Shown here one piece after another: positions 37,586 through 46,910 of a DNA stretch of 64,000 nucleotides (positions are counted from its first letter, which is position 1; each line of letters starts with the position of its first letter). The notes beneath the pieces are model-generated. The model was not told where the DNA came from and did not search any database. It saw only the letters and a list, made by a program, of their open reading frames with translations. The stretch lies in contig JACAAZ010000002.1 in the NCBI GenBank assembly GCA_013376995.1, forward strand, positions 111,917-175,916. The letters run 5' to 3'. This DNA is from Bacteroidota bacterium. Its GTDB lineage: Bacteria > Bacteroidota > Bacteroidia > Bacteroidales > UBA4417. A program made the translations under genes and the position numbers.

Positions 37586-37888
37586 CTACTTGATGAAATT
37601 GAAGACAATCATCATGGTAGTTGCAAACATCAGGATCAACCCCAGCAGGAAAATCAAGTCTGCTGCATTTTCATAACGGATCTCAAACTTTCTGGAACTT
37701 CGCATCGAAAGAAATGACAGGATGCTGCTTGTCATAAAGAGAATAATGGCTGCTCCTGTAAGTTCATCAATAATCGTTGCTTCCTGGAGTTTCAATACTT
37801 TTAAGGAAGTAAGAACAAGAAAACAAAATCCAAGCAGGTTGGATGAAGTAGTGAGAATATGCTGGGAATTGTCATTTTTTGATCTCAT
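37586..37888 (-). CDS. Small membrane protein of unknown function
   Basis: A 100-residue protein with three likely membrane helices (about 14-34, 43-60 and 75-98) and a short basic loop (RSSRKFEIRYENA) between the second and third. I recognise no family. Its start overlaps the end of the patatin gene by 17 bases on the same strand, so it is probably cotranslated with it and may be its membrane partner. Confidence 0.65.
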   Translation of the reverse strand: MRSKNDNSQHILTTSSNLLGFCFLVLTSLKVLKLQEATIIDELTGAAIILFMTSSILSFLSMRSSRKFEIRYENAADLIFLLGLILMFATTMMIVFNFIK

Positions 37889-39008
37889 GGGTGGCAGCAG
37901 GTATTTTATTAGTACTTAAAAGATTGTGCTTTAGGTAATCAGAAAGCAAAACAGGTTGATGATTATCTGCCCAGTTGGAGGTTACAGAGTATTGATCCTC
38001 CATCGTATCAAAATTAAGAAGCGGAAAGTTTTGCTTAAAATCAGGAATATAAATGTAGGTATGTGATGCCAGTTCCGGATTGACAAGCTGAAACTCCATT
38101 AGTTTCCGAATGAAGGAATCCTTTGAATATCGCTCCAGGGTAAGCCCAAGTTTTTCCAGTAATTTAGTGTCTCTTAATCCAAGATTATACAATTCCGATT
38201 TCAAATCATCTTCTGAATCACTTTTCCGGCTGACAATAATCAGGGTATCTGCTTCCAGATGCCTCATACTTTGGTATTGAAGAACGGCTTCCAGGGGAAT
38301 ATGATCATCCCCTATTCCTCCATCAAGAAAAACCATTGAAGAAATCTCTTTATTACCATTGATCTTTTCAGCAGGAAAGACAACAGGAATGGCTGTTGAA
38401 GCCATCAGAAGTTCAACGAGATCATAATAAGGGCTACTTTCAGAGTTAATACCCCTGTTACTGAATCGCAGGGTGCTGTTTCGCAATGGCAGAAGTTTAA
38501 GGCTGGTAGCAGAAATAGAAGAGGGAATCGGCAAGTCACCAATGGTTGAATAACCCAGAGTGTCCTTTATTATTCCCGAAAGAAACTGCCTTAAAGGAAC
38601 AGTACTGAAGGGCAGTTTCCGATCTCCGGGTTTATAGATTTTATTATTGTTGATACTGAATAGTATCTGCTTGTACCTTTCCCAGTTGAATTTTCCACTC
38701 AAGATTGCATTTAGCATAACACAATTGAGTGCACCAGAACTTGCTCCGGATATGAACGAAACATTCTTCATCCACCCGGTTTTATAAAGGTGCTCAAGCA
38801 ATGCGGCCTCCTGTGGAATGCGTGATGCTGCCCCTGTAATTGCTATAGCTGTACCAAAACTAGCTTGCTTACCTAGTTTAAGGGTGTCAGACGGGTGAAT
38901 AGCGGAATACGCCGAAGTAACCAGGAAAATTAGAAGGAAACATGCAATTATTGGTAGAAGTAGTCTCTGCCTGGCAGTGCTTTGTATTATTGATAAACCG
39001 GTATTCAT
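37872..39008 (-). CDS. Patatin-like phospholipase
   Basis: A 378-residue serine lipid acyl hydrolase of the patatin family. An N-terminal hydrophobic segment (about 14-34) is a signal or anchor. The nucleophile elbow is G-A-S-S-G in FISGASSGALN near residue 80, and the partner aspartate is in FLDGGIGDD near residue 225. The oxyanion stretch (GTAIAITGAASRIPQEAALLEHL) is a variant of the usual glycine-rich form, here with Ala/Ser/Arg. The gene overlaps the small membrane protein downstream. Confidence 0.88.
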   Translation of the reverse strand: MNTGLSIIQSTARQRLLLPIIACFLLIFLVTSAYSAIHPSDTLKLGKQASFGTAIAITGAASRIPQEAALLEHLYKTGWMKNVSFISGASSGALNCVMLNAILSGKFNWERYKQILFSINNNKIYKPGDRKLPFSTVPLRQFLSGIIKDTLGYSTIGDLPIPSSISATSLKLLPLRNSTLRFSNRGINSESSPYYDLVELLMASTAIPVVFPAEKINGNKEISSMVFLDGGIGDDHIPLEAVLQYQSMRHLEADTLIIVSRKSDSEDDLKSELYNLGLRDTKLLEKLGLTLERYSKDSFIRKLMEFQLVNPELASHTYIYIPDFKQNFPLLNFDTMEDQYSVTSNWADNHQPVLLSDYLKHNLLSTNKIPAATHEIKK

Positions 39009-39186
39009 CTTCTTCTGACAATCATTAATCCAATTACAAACTAACTATTCTTATATGTGGATAGTATTCTTTTTAGATAAATTACATTTTTGACAGCCCG
39101 GCTAATACTATAAGGAACTTAAGTAACAACATAGAAACATTTCCAGGGATTGATAACTTTGAACACTTCACTTACATCATAAAAGC

Positions 39187-40227
39187 CTAATAACTTGTAT
39201 CATCCAACTTGACCTTCCCCCAGAAAGTCCGGTAAACAAAGAAAGTATATAGTCCCACTAAAGGGGCACCAATAGCTACAAATACCAGCATAATTTTGAG
39301 AGTCTTTACTGATGAGGCTGCATTGTAAATTGTAACATCATAGGCAGGATTAATCGTTGACATTAAAAGCATAGGGTAGAGCTCAATCGCTACCAGTATC
39401 AGCATCAGGCTCATGGTAAGCGCCGAAAAAAGGAAAGCCAGCTGATATTTACGCTTGCTGACCAGTCGTGGAATATTGGCTATGCTCAGAAAAGCTAACA
39501 GCGGAACAATATATAGGATTGGGTGTGCATTCAGATGATCTGAAAGATGCGGAACTTTGAAAAAAGTGTAGGCTGTTGTCACCAGGAATGCCGCCACGAA
39601 AAACAGTATGGCTCTTTTCAGCAAAAGAGTAATTTTAATAAAAAGCCGGCCTTCTGTTTTCATTGCCAGGTACAGAGCACCATGAACCATGAATAATGAA
39701 AGTGTTGTTAACCCAACAAGAAGGGAGTAAGGGTTCAAAAATTCAATCCAATTTCCTTCAAATTCATATCCTTTTCCAATGGATATTCCCTGTAGTATAT
39801 TTCCCAGCACAACACCTAGTAGAAATGCAAGCATCACAGATGAAATGCAATAATTTATATCCCATAACCGCCGCCACCACAACATGGGTTCTTTTGACCT
39901 GAATTCTATGGAAACAGCCCTGAAAATCAGAAAGGCAAGGAACAGCATGAAAGGAATATACATGGCAGAAAACATTGCTGCATAAAGCACCGGGAAACCT
40001 GCAAAGAGTGCACCTCCGCCAATAACCAGCCAGACCTCATTCCCATCCCAAACGGGCCCAATGGCATTCAATGCTATTCTCCTGCTTTCCTCTTTCCTGA
40101 AAAAGAGATGCCAGGCTCCGGCACCAAGGTCAAAGCCATCCAGTATGGCATATCCTGAAAACAATGCTCCTACTACCAGGAACCAAAGGGTCGGGTAATC
40201 TATCCCCAAAAATGTATCCATAATCAA
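39187..40227 (-). CDS. cydB: Cytochrome bd ubiquinol oxidase subunit II
   Basis: A 346-residue membrane protein with about eight to nine helices, partner of CydA in the high-oxygen-affinity terminal oxidase. Typical starts: FLGIDYPTLWFLVVGALFSGYAILDGFDLGAG, then IGPVWDGNEVWLV and RAVSIEFRSK. Its ATG overlaps the cydA stop by four bases. No cydX-like small ORF was found after it. Confidence 0.96.
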   Translation of the reverse strand: MIMDTFLGIDYPTLWFLVVGALFSGYAILDGFDLGAGAWHLFFRKEESRRIALNAIGPVWDGNEVWLVIGGGALFAGFPVLYAAMFSAMYIPFMLFLAFLIFRAVSIEFRSKEPMLWWRRLWDINYCISSVMLAFLLGVVLGNILQGISIGKGYEFEGNWIEFLNPYSLLVGLTTLSLFMVHGALYLAMKTEGRLFIKITLLLKRAILFFVAAFLVTTAYTFFKVPHLSDHLNAHPILYIVPLLAFLSIANIPRLVSKRKYQLAFLFSALTMSLMLILVAIELYPMLLMSTINPAYDVTIYNAASSVKTLKIMLVFVAIGAPLVGLYTFFVYRTFWGKVKLDDTSY

Positions 40228-41618
40228 TGCCTTTTTTGAGAACGGGTTTCAATCACTTCAGCTATTTCGTGTTGTAATGGCCTGTCTTCTATTTCAGTTT
40301 CATCATATGGGCCATGTTTTATCTTGTTATTGAGAAGGTAAATAAACAGGGCAAATAACAGCACATAAATGAAGGTGAACATGATCAATGAGAAAACAAT
40401 CTGGTTCGCTGAAACAGCCTTCGAAAATGCTTCAGAAGTACGGAGCAATCCATAAACCACCCATGGCTGACGGCCCATTTCAGCAGAGTACCAGCCTACC
40501 TGGTTTGCAATTTGCGGGAACAGGACAGCGAAAACGAATAACCATAATATCCATTTATGCCTGAACAAGCTACCCTTCCACCACATCCAACTACCCAGGA
40601 GTGATAAAATAATCATAAGAATACCCAAAGTGATCATGAGGTGGTAAAACTGGAATATGGCATTAACGGCAGATGGCTGTTCCTCTTTGGGGAAATAGTT
40701 CAATCCTTTAATGGGTTTATGAAAATCAAAACTTGTGAGGAAACTAAGCCCACCGGGAATCCCGGGTCCATAAACCACCTGTTTATCCTTATCGACCCAC
40801 CCAAAAAGATACATATCAGCTATCGCCAGGCTATCAAAATGGCCTTCGAAAGCAGCAAGCTTAGCAGGTTGATTTTTCGAGACGCCAATGGAGGATCTAT
40901 GTCCGGTTAACAATTGAGTGCACGAGAATATAGTTGCAATTACCAGCGCAATTTTAAAAGCCTTATGCGAGAGGTCAACATACCTTTTTTTGAGCAGGTA
41001 ATAGCTATGCACACTCAAAACTAGAAAAGCACCGGATAAAATTGCACCCACCCAAACATGAAGCAACCTGTCGACACTGGAAGGGTTGAAGACCATGGCC
41101 CAGAAATCCGTTATCTCAGCCCTGGCATTTAGTCCGGATCCGACAATATGATATCCGGCAGGTGTTTGCTGCCAGCTATTGGCAATTACGATCCATACTG
41201 CTGAAAACATGGATCCCAGCCATACCCCAAGAGTAGCAAGGAAATGAAATCCGGGTTTTACACGATTCCAGCCAAACAGAACTATCCCCAGGAATCCACT
41301 TTCGAGCGCAAAGGCAAATATGCCCTCAGCAGCAAGTGCACTTCCGAATACATCACCAACGTATCTTGAATATGTTGCCCAATTAGTGCCAAATTCAAAT
41401 TCCATTACAATCCCCGTGGCAACACCAATCCCGAAAGTAAGGGCAAAGATCCTTGTCCAGAATCTTGCCATCTGCTCATAGATTCGATTACCAGTCTTCA
41501 GGTACAGCCCTTCCATAACCACCATAACCAATCCCAGTCCAATACTCAGAGGAGGATAGATGTAATGAAAAGATATCGTGAAAGCAAATTGGATTCGGGC
41601 TAAAATCTCTGTTTCCAT
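40224..41618 (-). CDS. cydA: Cytochrome bd ubiquinol oxidase subunit I
   Basis: A 464-residue subunit that binds hemes b558, b595 and d and oxidises quinol while reducing oxygen to water without proton pumping. Landmarks: [21 protein letters not shown] with the heme ligand His, [15 protein letters not shown], and the quinol-loop region around [21 protein letters not shown]. The length is less than the 522 residues of E. coli CydA, pointing to a short Q-loop form. A minus-strand -7 box lies about 110 bases upstream. It is in an operon with cydB and supports growth at low oxygen. Confidence 0.96.
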   Translation of the reverse strand: METEILARIQFAFTISFHYIYPPLSIGLGLVMVVMEGLYLKTGNRIYEQMARFWTRIFALTFGIGVATGIVMEFEFGTNWATYSRYVGDVFGSALAAEGIFAFALESGFLGIVLFGWNRVKPGFHFLATLGVWLGSMFSAVWIVIANSWQQTPAGYHIVGSGLNARAEITDFWAMVFNPSSVDRLLHVWVGAILSGAFLVLSVHSYYLLKKRYVDLSHKAFKIALVIATIFSCTQLLTGHRSSIGVSKNQPAKLAAFEGHFDSLAIADMYLFGWVDKDKQVVYGPGIPGGLSFLTSFDFHKPIKGLNYFPKEEQPSAVNAIFQFYHLMITLGILMIILSLLGSWMWWKGSLFRHKWILWLFVFAVLFPQIANQVGWYSAEMGRQPWVVYGLLRTSEAFSKAVSANQIVFSLIMFTFIYVLLFALFIYLLNNKIKHGPYDETEIEDRPLQHEIAEVIETRSQKRH

Positions 41619-41724
41619 TCATTATTAATTTGAACTCTGAAATGCTATTGCATCAGGAGGTGGGAATCCTTGTTACTGAACTACTAACAAAAACAGTTGA
41701 GGGATGTTTTGCTGTTTGGGAACT

Positions 41725-41732
41725 CAAAATTA
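41725..41732 (-). promoter_or_regulatory. -7 box of the cydAB promoter (minus strand)
   Basis: The minus strand reads TAATTTTG, an exact TAnnTTTG match, giving a leader of about 100 bases before cydA. I see no clear -33 element. Confidence 0.35.
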
Positions 41733-41798
41733 GGCATTAAATACCGATCTTACTTGAACAGACCATCCATGAACTAAATGATCATCAAATTAAGGAGA

Positions 41799-42680
41799 TT
41801 AAACATATTTGTTGATTATCTTTTTTACCTGGGACGCATAACCCCCACCAAACAGATTGGCATGTACAAGCAAAGGATAAAGGTTAAATAAGTCTGTCCG
41901 CTCTTCCCATCCTTTTTCCAGGGCAAAAACCTGCTGGTAGCTTTCATAGAATTTGGGATGGAATCCACCGAATAAACTTGTCATAGCAAGGTCAATCTCC
42001 CGGTGGCCATAATATACAGCCGGATCAATTAAGCAAGGATTGCCATTTTCATCAACCAGGTAGTTTCCATTCCATAAGTCTCCATGCAGGAGTGCTGGTT
42101 TTTCTTCAGGCATCAATCGCGGAAGTTTGTTGTAAAGTTGCTCAAAGCTATTGACCAATTGTGCTGAGATTTCATCCTTATCACGAGCATGCCTGGCCAT
42201 TGGCTCCAAACGTTCCAACACAAAGAAGTCAACCCAGGATGAATGATGTTGGTTACCCTGCTGAAGCGATCCGATATAGTTGTCGTGGTCTAATCCGAAA
42301 AGATCACTTGTGTGTTTATGAAGATTTGCCAGGGAACTTCCGAACTGCTCCCAGAAGCCAGGTGACTTGACTCCCGGCTCGATATACTCCATCAATAAAT
42401 AAGAATGCTTTCCTGCAACTTCAGCATGCAGGACTTCGGGAATCAGAATTTCTTCAGCCTGCTGAAGTATTTTCAGACCTTTAGATTCTGCCTCGAACAT
42501 CCCGGGATAAACGGAAGACAGGTTATATTTTACAAAGAAATCTCCATGGCTTGTCTGGACTTTTGCAGTTTCATTAATACAACCACCGCTAACAGTAACA
42601 ACTGAGAGTATGCTGGCATTTTTACCATACTGCCGGGAGAAGTAATCAAGAATACTTTGTGACACTGAATTGGGAAGCAT
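41799..42680 (-). CDS. Fructosamine kinase family protein
   Basis: A 293-residue protein of the fructosamine-3-kinase/ketosamine-kinase family, which phosphorylates sugar adducts on proteins so that they fall off. The catalytic loop is LLHGDLWNGNYLVDENG followed by the metal-binding LIDPAVYYGHREIDLAM. The N-terminal lobe has VSGGCINETAKVQT and the lysine in GDFFVKYN. The length is normal. The gene is on its own; protein-repair activity is inferred from the family. Confidence 0.92.
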   Translation of the reverse strand: MLPNSVSQSILDYFSRQYGKNASILSVVTVSGGCINETAKVQTSHGDFFVKYNLSSVYPGMFEAESKGLKILQQAEEILIPEVLHAEVAGKHSYLLMEYIEPGVKSPGFWEQFGSSLANLHKHTSDLFGLDHDNYIGSLQQGNQHHSSWVDFFVLERLEPMARHARDKDEISAQLVNSFEQLYNKLPRLMPEEKPALLHGDLWNGNYLVDENGNPCLIDPAVYYGHREIDLAMTSLFGGFHPKFYESYQQVFALEKGWEERTDLFNLYPLLVHANLFGGGYASQVKKIINKYV

Positions 42681-42737
42681 ACCTATAGCAACAAGTAACT
42701 AATAACAAATTACTAATAGACCTGTAACTATGACTAA

Positions 42738-43166
42738 TCAGGCTTTGCTTGCTTTGTGGGCAGGCCTTTTGATCGCCTGGTCTAAGGATACGAGGAGAAG
42801 AATAGCAACTGAAACCGGGAGGAGGTACATCATTTTGCTCATTCCACCAAGATGGCTGAGCGACTCACCTAACCAAACCGAAGAAATTCTGAATCCTTCA
42901 GCAGCGTAATACAATACAAACTGGCCAGGAGTGAATTCATATCCAAACCATGTCCAGATAGGGAAGAACAGCAATAGAACAGAAACTGCGAGGGCAAAAA
43001 ACAACACAAACCACTGGGAACGCAACAGCCAGCTTTTTGCGGCTTCCGGTTCTGCTTCAATACGTTCCATCAGGCGCGATGTAAAGTCATCGGAGGTCTT
43101 TTCAAGCCTGCTATGGCTCAATAACCTGCGGATTGCTTCATCATTTTGTATTTCCCTAGTTGACAT
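42738..43166 (-). CDS. Two-helix membrane protein, probable anti-sigma partner
   Basis: A 142-residue protein with a soluble N-terminal part (about 1-40, NDEAIRRLLSHSRLEKTSDDFTSRL) and two membrane helices (about 47-68 and 110-130). It lies directly downstream of an ECF sigma gene on the same strand (37-base gap). The short charged N-terminus plus membrane helices suit an anti-sigma factor, though no zinc-finger motif is present. It may also have its own promoter (43187-43194). Confidence 0.65.
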   Translation of the reverse strand: MSTREIQNDEAIRRLLSHSRLEKTSDDFTSRLMERIEAEPEAAKSWLLRSQWFVLFFALAVSVLLLFFPIWTWFGYEFTPGQFVLYYAAEGFRISSVWLGESLSHLGGMSKMMYLLPVSVAILLLVSLDQAIKRPAHKASKA

Positions 43167-43186
43167 GGAGTTATTTTTAGCGGTTA

Positions 43187-43194
43187 CAAAAGTA
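43187..43194 (-). promoter_or_regulatory. -7 box between sigma factor and membrane partner (minus strand)
   Basis: The minus strand reads TACTTTTG (TAnnTTTG), 20 bases ahead of the membrane-protein start. It could give that gene extra transcription independent of the sigma gene. Confidence 0.3.
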
Positions 43195-43203
43195 AACTTT
43201 TTC

Positions 43204-43773
43204 TTATGCCATTATCGCCTTATTCATCATGTGCTGTAAATCATCATACAGTTTTTTCCTGATTCTGAAGAGTTTCACCTTCACATTGGATGCACTCAGT
43301 CCTGTTATATGGCTTATATCCTCGATCGAATTTTCTTCCATATAAAAGAGTGTAACCAATGCGCTCTCATCAGGGGGAAGCCTGTCGATGGCTTTATTGA
43401 CCAATACTGCCTGTTGATCGGTTTCCAGCCTGTCAAGATCTTCAATGATCTCATCCTCGGTAGTATTTCCCATCACCCTGTCATCGATTGTTGTAAATTC
43501 ATACTGTTTCTTCCGGGTATGGGAGATAGCAGCATTATAAACGATCCTATACAGCCAGGTGCTGAACTTTGAATCACCTTTAAAAGAACGTAACGATTGG
43601 TAAGCTTTCACAAATGCATCCTGGGCTATTTCCTCTGCATCTTCCCTATGCCTTACTATTTTAAGCGCAATATTGAATGCCAGTTCCTTGTGCCTGTTGA
43701 CGAGGACGGCGAATGAGGCGGTATTTCCAGCCAATACATTCTGCACATGGTAGATGTCGTCCTGTTCTTTCAT
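43204..43773 (-). CDS. ECF sigma-70 family RNA polymerase sigma factor
   Basis: A 189-residue RpoE-like sigma factor. Region 2 is at about 15-85 (FNIALKIVRHREDAEEIAQDAF, FKGDSKFSTWLYRIVYNAA). Region 4 is at about 125-180 (RLPPDESALVTLFYMEENSIEDI, ITGLSASNVKVKLFRIRKKL). It is followed by a membrane protein that is probably its anti-sigma factor and is divergent from a DUF6249-like membrane gene, which could be a target or partner. Confidence 0.94.
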   Translation of the reverse strand: MKEQDDIYHVQNVLAGNTASFAVLVNRHKELAFNIALKIVRHREDAEEIAQDAFVKAYQSLRSFKGDSKFSTWLYRIVYNAAISHTRKKQYEFTTIDDRVMGNTTEDEIIEDLDRLETDQQAVLVNKAIDRLPPDESALVTLFYMEENSIEDISHITGLSASNVKVKLFRIRKKLYDDLQHMMNKAIMA

Positions 43774-43910
43774 GTGGGCTTTTGACGCAAGGTAAAGGAT
43801 AAGGTTACAACTAATTTACGAAAGAATACCGGCTATTTTGTAACCGGGATAAAAAGCTTGCGTCATAACCGGCATAAAACAAATGTGAAACCTTTTAAAC
43901 TCTAAGAACT

Positions 43911-44255
43911 ATGCAAGAAGGTATTGTAATTCCGGTAGCCGCATTCGCAATGATCCTGGGCATTGTATACCTTTCATATCGAAAGAAGGAACGATTGGCC
44001 CTCATAACCAGCGGACGTGATTCATCCATTTTTGGAAAGGATAAACAGTGCTATTCAACGTTAAAATGGGGATTACTCCTTTTTGGCGTAGGCCTGGGAC
44101 TGTTAATTGCTGAAGCATTGGCAAAATATGATATCCTGAGTCCAGAAGTAGCCTATTTCTCCATGGCATTCATTTTTGGAGGTGCAGCCTTGATTGTTGA
44201 CTTCCTGATTGAAAAGATGAGAGGTCCTGGTACACAAACAGAGGAAGAGAAATAA
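43911..44255 (+). CDS. DUF6249-like small membrane protein
   Basis: A 114-residue protein with three likely helices: about 5-22, 50-70 and 80-100. The layout (helix, basic stretch YRKKERLALI, then two helices and a charged tail) matches small DUF6249-type proteins often encoded near ECF sigma factors in Bacteroidota. Function unknown. It is divergent from the ECF sigma gene and ends at a clear terminator. Confidence 0.7.
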   Translation: MQEGIVIPVAAFAMILGIVYLSYRKKERLALITSGRDSSIFGKDKQCYSTLKWGLLLFGVGLGLLIAEALAKYDILSPEVAYFSMAFIFGGAALIVDFLIEKMRGPGTQTEEEK

Positions 44256-44278
44256 CTGTTTAATGGTGGTTTATTCTA

Positions 44279-44308
44279 AGCCGGTTCCTGGTGGGGCTGG
44301 CTTTTTTT
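44279..44308 (+). terminator. Intrinsic terminator after the DUF6249-like gene
   Basis: AGCCGG (44279-44284) pairs with CTGGCT (44297-44302), one G-T pair, followed by seven T bases (44302-44308). Confidence 0.7.
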
Positions 44309-44447
44309 GTGAACAACGACTTGAAATGCGGGTGAATTCATCGAGTTTGAACTCAGGTATCACAGGAATTAAGAACAGCAGAACAATCGAGTAGTGAAGT
44401 AAGAACCGGGAGGCGGTGATTTATACCAGTTTTGATTTCTGAACTCA

Positions 44448-44497
44448 TTTGTTCAATTGTTCTTAGTTCGTTTGTTCAATTGTCCTTTGTTCAATTT
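44448..44497. repeat. Three imperfect copies of TTTGTTCAATTGT
   Basis: Copies at 44448-44460, 44471-44483 and 44486-44497 share TTTGTTCAATT. They lie in a gene-free stretch (44309-44630) in which I see nothing else. Confidence 0.6.
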
Positions 44498-44630
44498 CAA
44501 CGGGTGAGGAATAATGAATGAAGAACTACGTGCTTTGGGCAGGATAGTTAAGGCGCGCGATCCAGGACTTCGATTATTAAATTGAGATAATTCTTACTAT
44601 GCCAACTGCTGACTACTCCTTACATCTTAA

Positions 44631-44721
44631 TTCCGACTTCCGACTTCCGGCTTCCGACTTCCGGCTTCCGACTTCCGACTTCCGACTTCCGACTTCCGAC
44701 TTCCGACTTCCGACTTCCGAC
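44631..44721. repeat. Tandem heptamer array (TTCCGAC x13)
   Basis: Thirteen seven-base units run without gaps: eleven are TTCCGAC and two (units 3 and 5) are TTCCGGC. Because three units make 21 bases with no stop, the array is open in all frames on both strands and creates a spurious frame (44599-44826). It ends about 40 bases from the stop of the 2'-5' RNA ligase gene. Confidence 0.95.
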
Positions 44722-44759
44722 TTCCCGCCCCCTGCTGACCGCCTACCGCTGCCGCCCTC

Positions 44760-45317
44760 CTACTTCAGCTCAAATCCCCCAAGCTTCAAATACAATGGCC
44801 CTTCGCGGCGCAAAATGCTTTCATAGAGTATGACTTCCTTAATCTCCTGTTCCTGGATTGAAGCAGATTTGTATTTGTTGATGATTTGCTGAAACAAGGC
44901 TTTATCCCTTAATTCCTTAATCCTGCCGATGGTGAGATGGGGTACAAAATTCTGCCGGTCGGGCTCCCATCCGGCTTTTTGAAGTTCTTTAACTGTATTG
45001 GCGGCCAGTTGATCAAGACAGGGTTCAGGATCTATTCCAAACCATACGACCCGGGGATCATAGCGGCTTCCGAATATGCCGGTCCGGTTTATTTTCATTA
45101 TGAACCTTGTAGATTGATTTGCTGCTTCCTGCAAGGCTTTTTTAATTGAAGGAATTTGATTCTCGTCGGTTTCACCAAAGAATTTCAGGGTGATATGAAT
45201 ATTGTTTGTTTCAACCCATTTAATGCGTTCATGGTGGAGGTCTCCGGAAATCTGGGTGAGAACCCGAACAAATTCAGGGGTTGGGGTTATTTTAATGGCA
45301 GCAAATAAGCGTTTCAT
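44760..45317 (-). CDS. thpR: RNA 2',3'-cyclic phosphodiesterase (2'-5' RNA ligase family)
   Basis: A 185-residue two-histidine phosphoesterase that opens 2',3'-cyclic phosphate ends of RNA. Both HxTx motifs are present: HITL in NNIHITLKFFGE near residue 42 and HLTI in FVPHLTIGRIK near residue 127. The N-terminus MKRLFAAIKI is typical. The length is normal. A minus-strand -7 box lies 23 bases ahead. The heptamer array follows the stop codon. Confidence 0.93.
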   Translation of the reverse strand: MKRLFAAIKITPTPEFVRVLTQISGDLHHERIKWVETNNIHITLKFFGETDENQIPSIKKALQEAANQSTRFIMKINRTGIFGSRYDPRVVWFGIDPEPCLDQLAANTVKELQKAGWEPDRQNFVPHLTIGRIKELRDKALFQQIINKYKSASIQEQEIKEVILYESILRREGPLYLKLGGFELK

Positions 45318-45339
45318 GGTGAATGAACATTAGCAGATT

Positions 45340-45347
45340 CAAAAATA
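45340..45347 (-). promoter_or_regulatory. -7 box of the 2'-5' RNA ligase promoter (minus strand)
   Basis: The minus strand reads TATTTTTG, an exact TAnnTTTG match, 23 bases ahead of the start codon. Confidence 0.4.
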
Positions 45348-45407
45348 CTACTTTGACGTAAGATCTAATGAAACACCTTAAGTTTTAAAGAGGCTGAAAT
45401 TAATGGA

Positions 45408-45477
45408 ACGCTGATAACGCGGATATTCTATAAGGTCGTTCCCTGTTTCAGAGACCATCGCGGATCAACGCAGATTA
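45408..45477. repeat. Degenerate ACGCnGAT repeats in an intergenic region
   Basis: Units of the form (A/T)CGC(T/G/A)GAT occur as two pairs, at 45408-45424 and 45459-45477, in the 45348-45591 gap. They look like a decayed short repeat; I see no gene there. Confidence 0.4.
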
Positions 45478-45591
45478 TCAAGATGCGAACAACTTGAGTA
45501 TAATAATAGGGAGAGAATCACGAATAACTAGACAAAAAATTGCTGCATATAGGCTTGAGAGAAAAATACTTTTCTTTTAAATGAAATATTG

Positions 45592-45599
45592 TAAATTTG
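45592..45599 (+). promoter_or_regulatory. -7 box of the tRNA-Ala promoter
   Basis: TAAATTTG matches TAnnTTTG and ends 12 bases before the tRNA, a normal distance for a tRNA promoter. Confidence 0.6.
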
Positions 45600-45611
45600 C
45601 GTCCTCTTTCC

Positions 45612-45685
45612 GGGGCGTTAGCTCAGTTGGCTAGAGTATCAGACTGGCAGTCTGAGGGTCATGGGTTCGACTCCCATACGCTCCA
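45612..45685 (+). tRNA. tRNA-Ala, anticodon GGC
   Basis: A full cloverleaf can be drawn. The acceptor stem GGGGCGT pairs with ACGCTCC and includes G3-U70, the identity pair of alanine tRNAs. The anticodon stem TCAGA/TCTGA encloses the loop CTGGCAG, so the anticodon is GGC (reads GCC). The T arm is ATGGG-TTCGACT-CCCAT. The discriminator base is A; CCA is not encoded. Confidence 0.96.
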
Positions 45686-45778
45686 CGAAGTAATAATCCG
45701 CTACGATGTTGATCATAGCGGATTTTATTTTGTGATATTTTAGGCTTACAGAAATCTATTAAAGACCCATAATTCCTG

Positions 45779-46495
45779 CTATTTGCAGGACCAAAATTTG
45801 TGACGGATCTCAGCTCCTGTACATTGCTGATTTTCATACCAGAGGGTCCTGATGATGACATACGGTTTACCTTCATAAAGATTTGGCTGCCCGGGTTCAG
45901 GAGTATTCACAATGAAAGGTATTGTGTCCTCGGCAAACCTGAGTACCGGCCCAATTGTTTGATAATTCAATGGCTCAGAATTAAAGGCTTCATAGATTTC
46001 CCATTTCTGCCTTACACCTCCCGGAAAAGCTTTGGTTGAATCAAATGCGAAGCACGTAACGTTTGAATAATACGGGCCATTTGTTGAGAAAGATACACCA
46101 TAGTCAAATTTTGAAAGGTCAGGATATGCATGAACCACCTTTGTGAGAAATCCGGCATTTATCGTTGTATCGGGGTGCTGCCAGGTGACGGAAAGAATAT
46201 ATTCCACAGCATTTCCCCAACTTGATACAGTAATGCATGAAGTACCCTGGCCTGAAAATACTACTCCATCTGAAGGTGAAATGTTCCAGGAATAACTTAT
46301 AGCTGCTGTGTCAATGTTTTCAAGACAATAGGTGGCCGGACGGGTAGGCAAACACAGGGATGTATCACCGGTGAGGATAGCCAGTGAATCATTGCTGTTA
46401 CTTTTTAATGGAGAATCATTTCCTTTTTCACATCCAGTCACAAAAATCAACAAAAAAGGAAATAATATAATCGGATAAAGAGGGATAGATTTCAT
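45779..46495 (-). CDS. Hypothetical lipoprotein with Ig/PKD-like fold
   Basis: I place the start at 46495, giving a 238-residue lipoprotein with signal peptide and lipobox VTGC near residue 20; an ATG at 46621 would add 42 residues without signal character. A PKD- or Ig-like segment is visible at about 40-125 (ISYSWNISPSDGVVFSGQGTS). The remainder, with several Cys, is unrecognised. It lies just beyond the tRNA on the opposite strand. Confidence 0.75.
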   Translation of the reverse strand: MKSIPLYPIILFPFLLIFVTGCEKGNDSPLKSNSNDSLAILTGDTSLCLPTRPATYCLENIDTAAISYSWNISPSDGVVFSGQGTSCITVSSWGNAVEYILSVTWQHPDTTINAGFLTKVVHAYPDLSKFDYGVSFSTNGPYYSNVTCFAFDSTKAFPGGVRQKWEIYEAFNSEPLNYQTIGPVLRFAEDTIPFIVNTPEPGQPNLYEGKPYVIIRTLWYENQQCTGAEIRHKFWSCK

Positions 46496-46910
46496 ATCAA
46501 AAAGTCTAAGATTATTAGTAGCATTAATTAATGTGCCAAATGAATAACTGGTAAACAAATAATACTTCAAACTAATGACACGACGAATAATGAAAGTTGC
46601 ATGACCTGTAAAAGAATTCAATCATAAAGATATTAAATGATCCGATCAATGGATGTGCCATCAAATAAATCTTTACACGGTGTAAAAAAAATTATCATTG
46701 TGCGAAAAAAATATTGGCGAAAAAAATTGGATTCAAACTATTTAGTTAATTTGCCATTATTATTACTTATTGTTTAACAGGCTGTTAGACCTATTATTTA
46801 AAGTACGTAGTTCCACTGCTTACATATGATCCTGAATTTGGCACAGCTTTGGTATTTAATATGTGACCTCAACAAAACTCGTGTCTATCGTAAACTCTAT
46901 ACAACCTATA

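Noticed and set aside
39009-39186. cydX-like small gene after cydB
   Set aside because: The gap holds only a ten-codon frame without the expected helix.
44631-44721. Possible CRISPR array
   Set aside because: Units are seven bases without spacers and no cas gene is near, so it is a simple tandem repeat.
44599-44826. 75-codon frame across the heptamer array
   Set aside because: It is created by the stop-free repeat (DFRLPTS over and over) and runs into the antisense thpR gene; no start signal or family.
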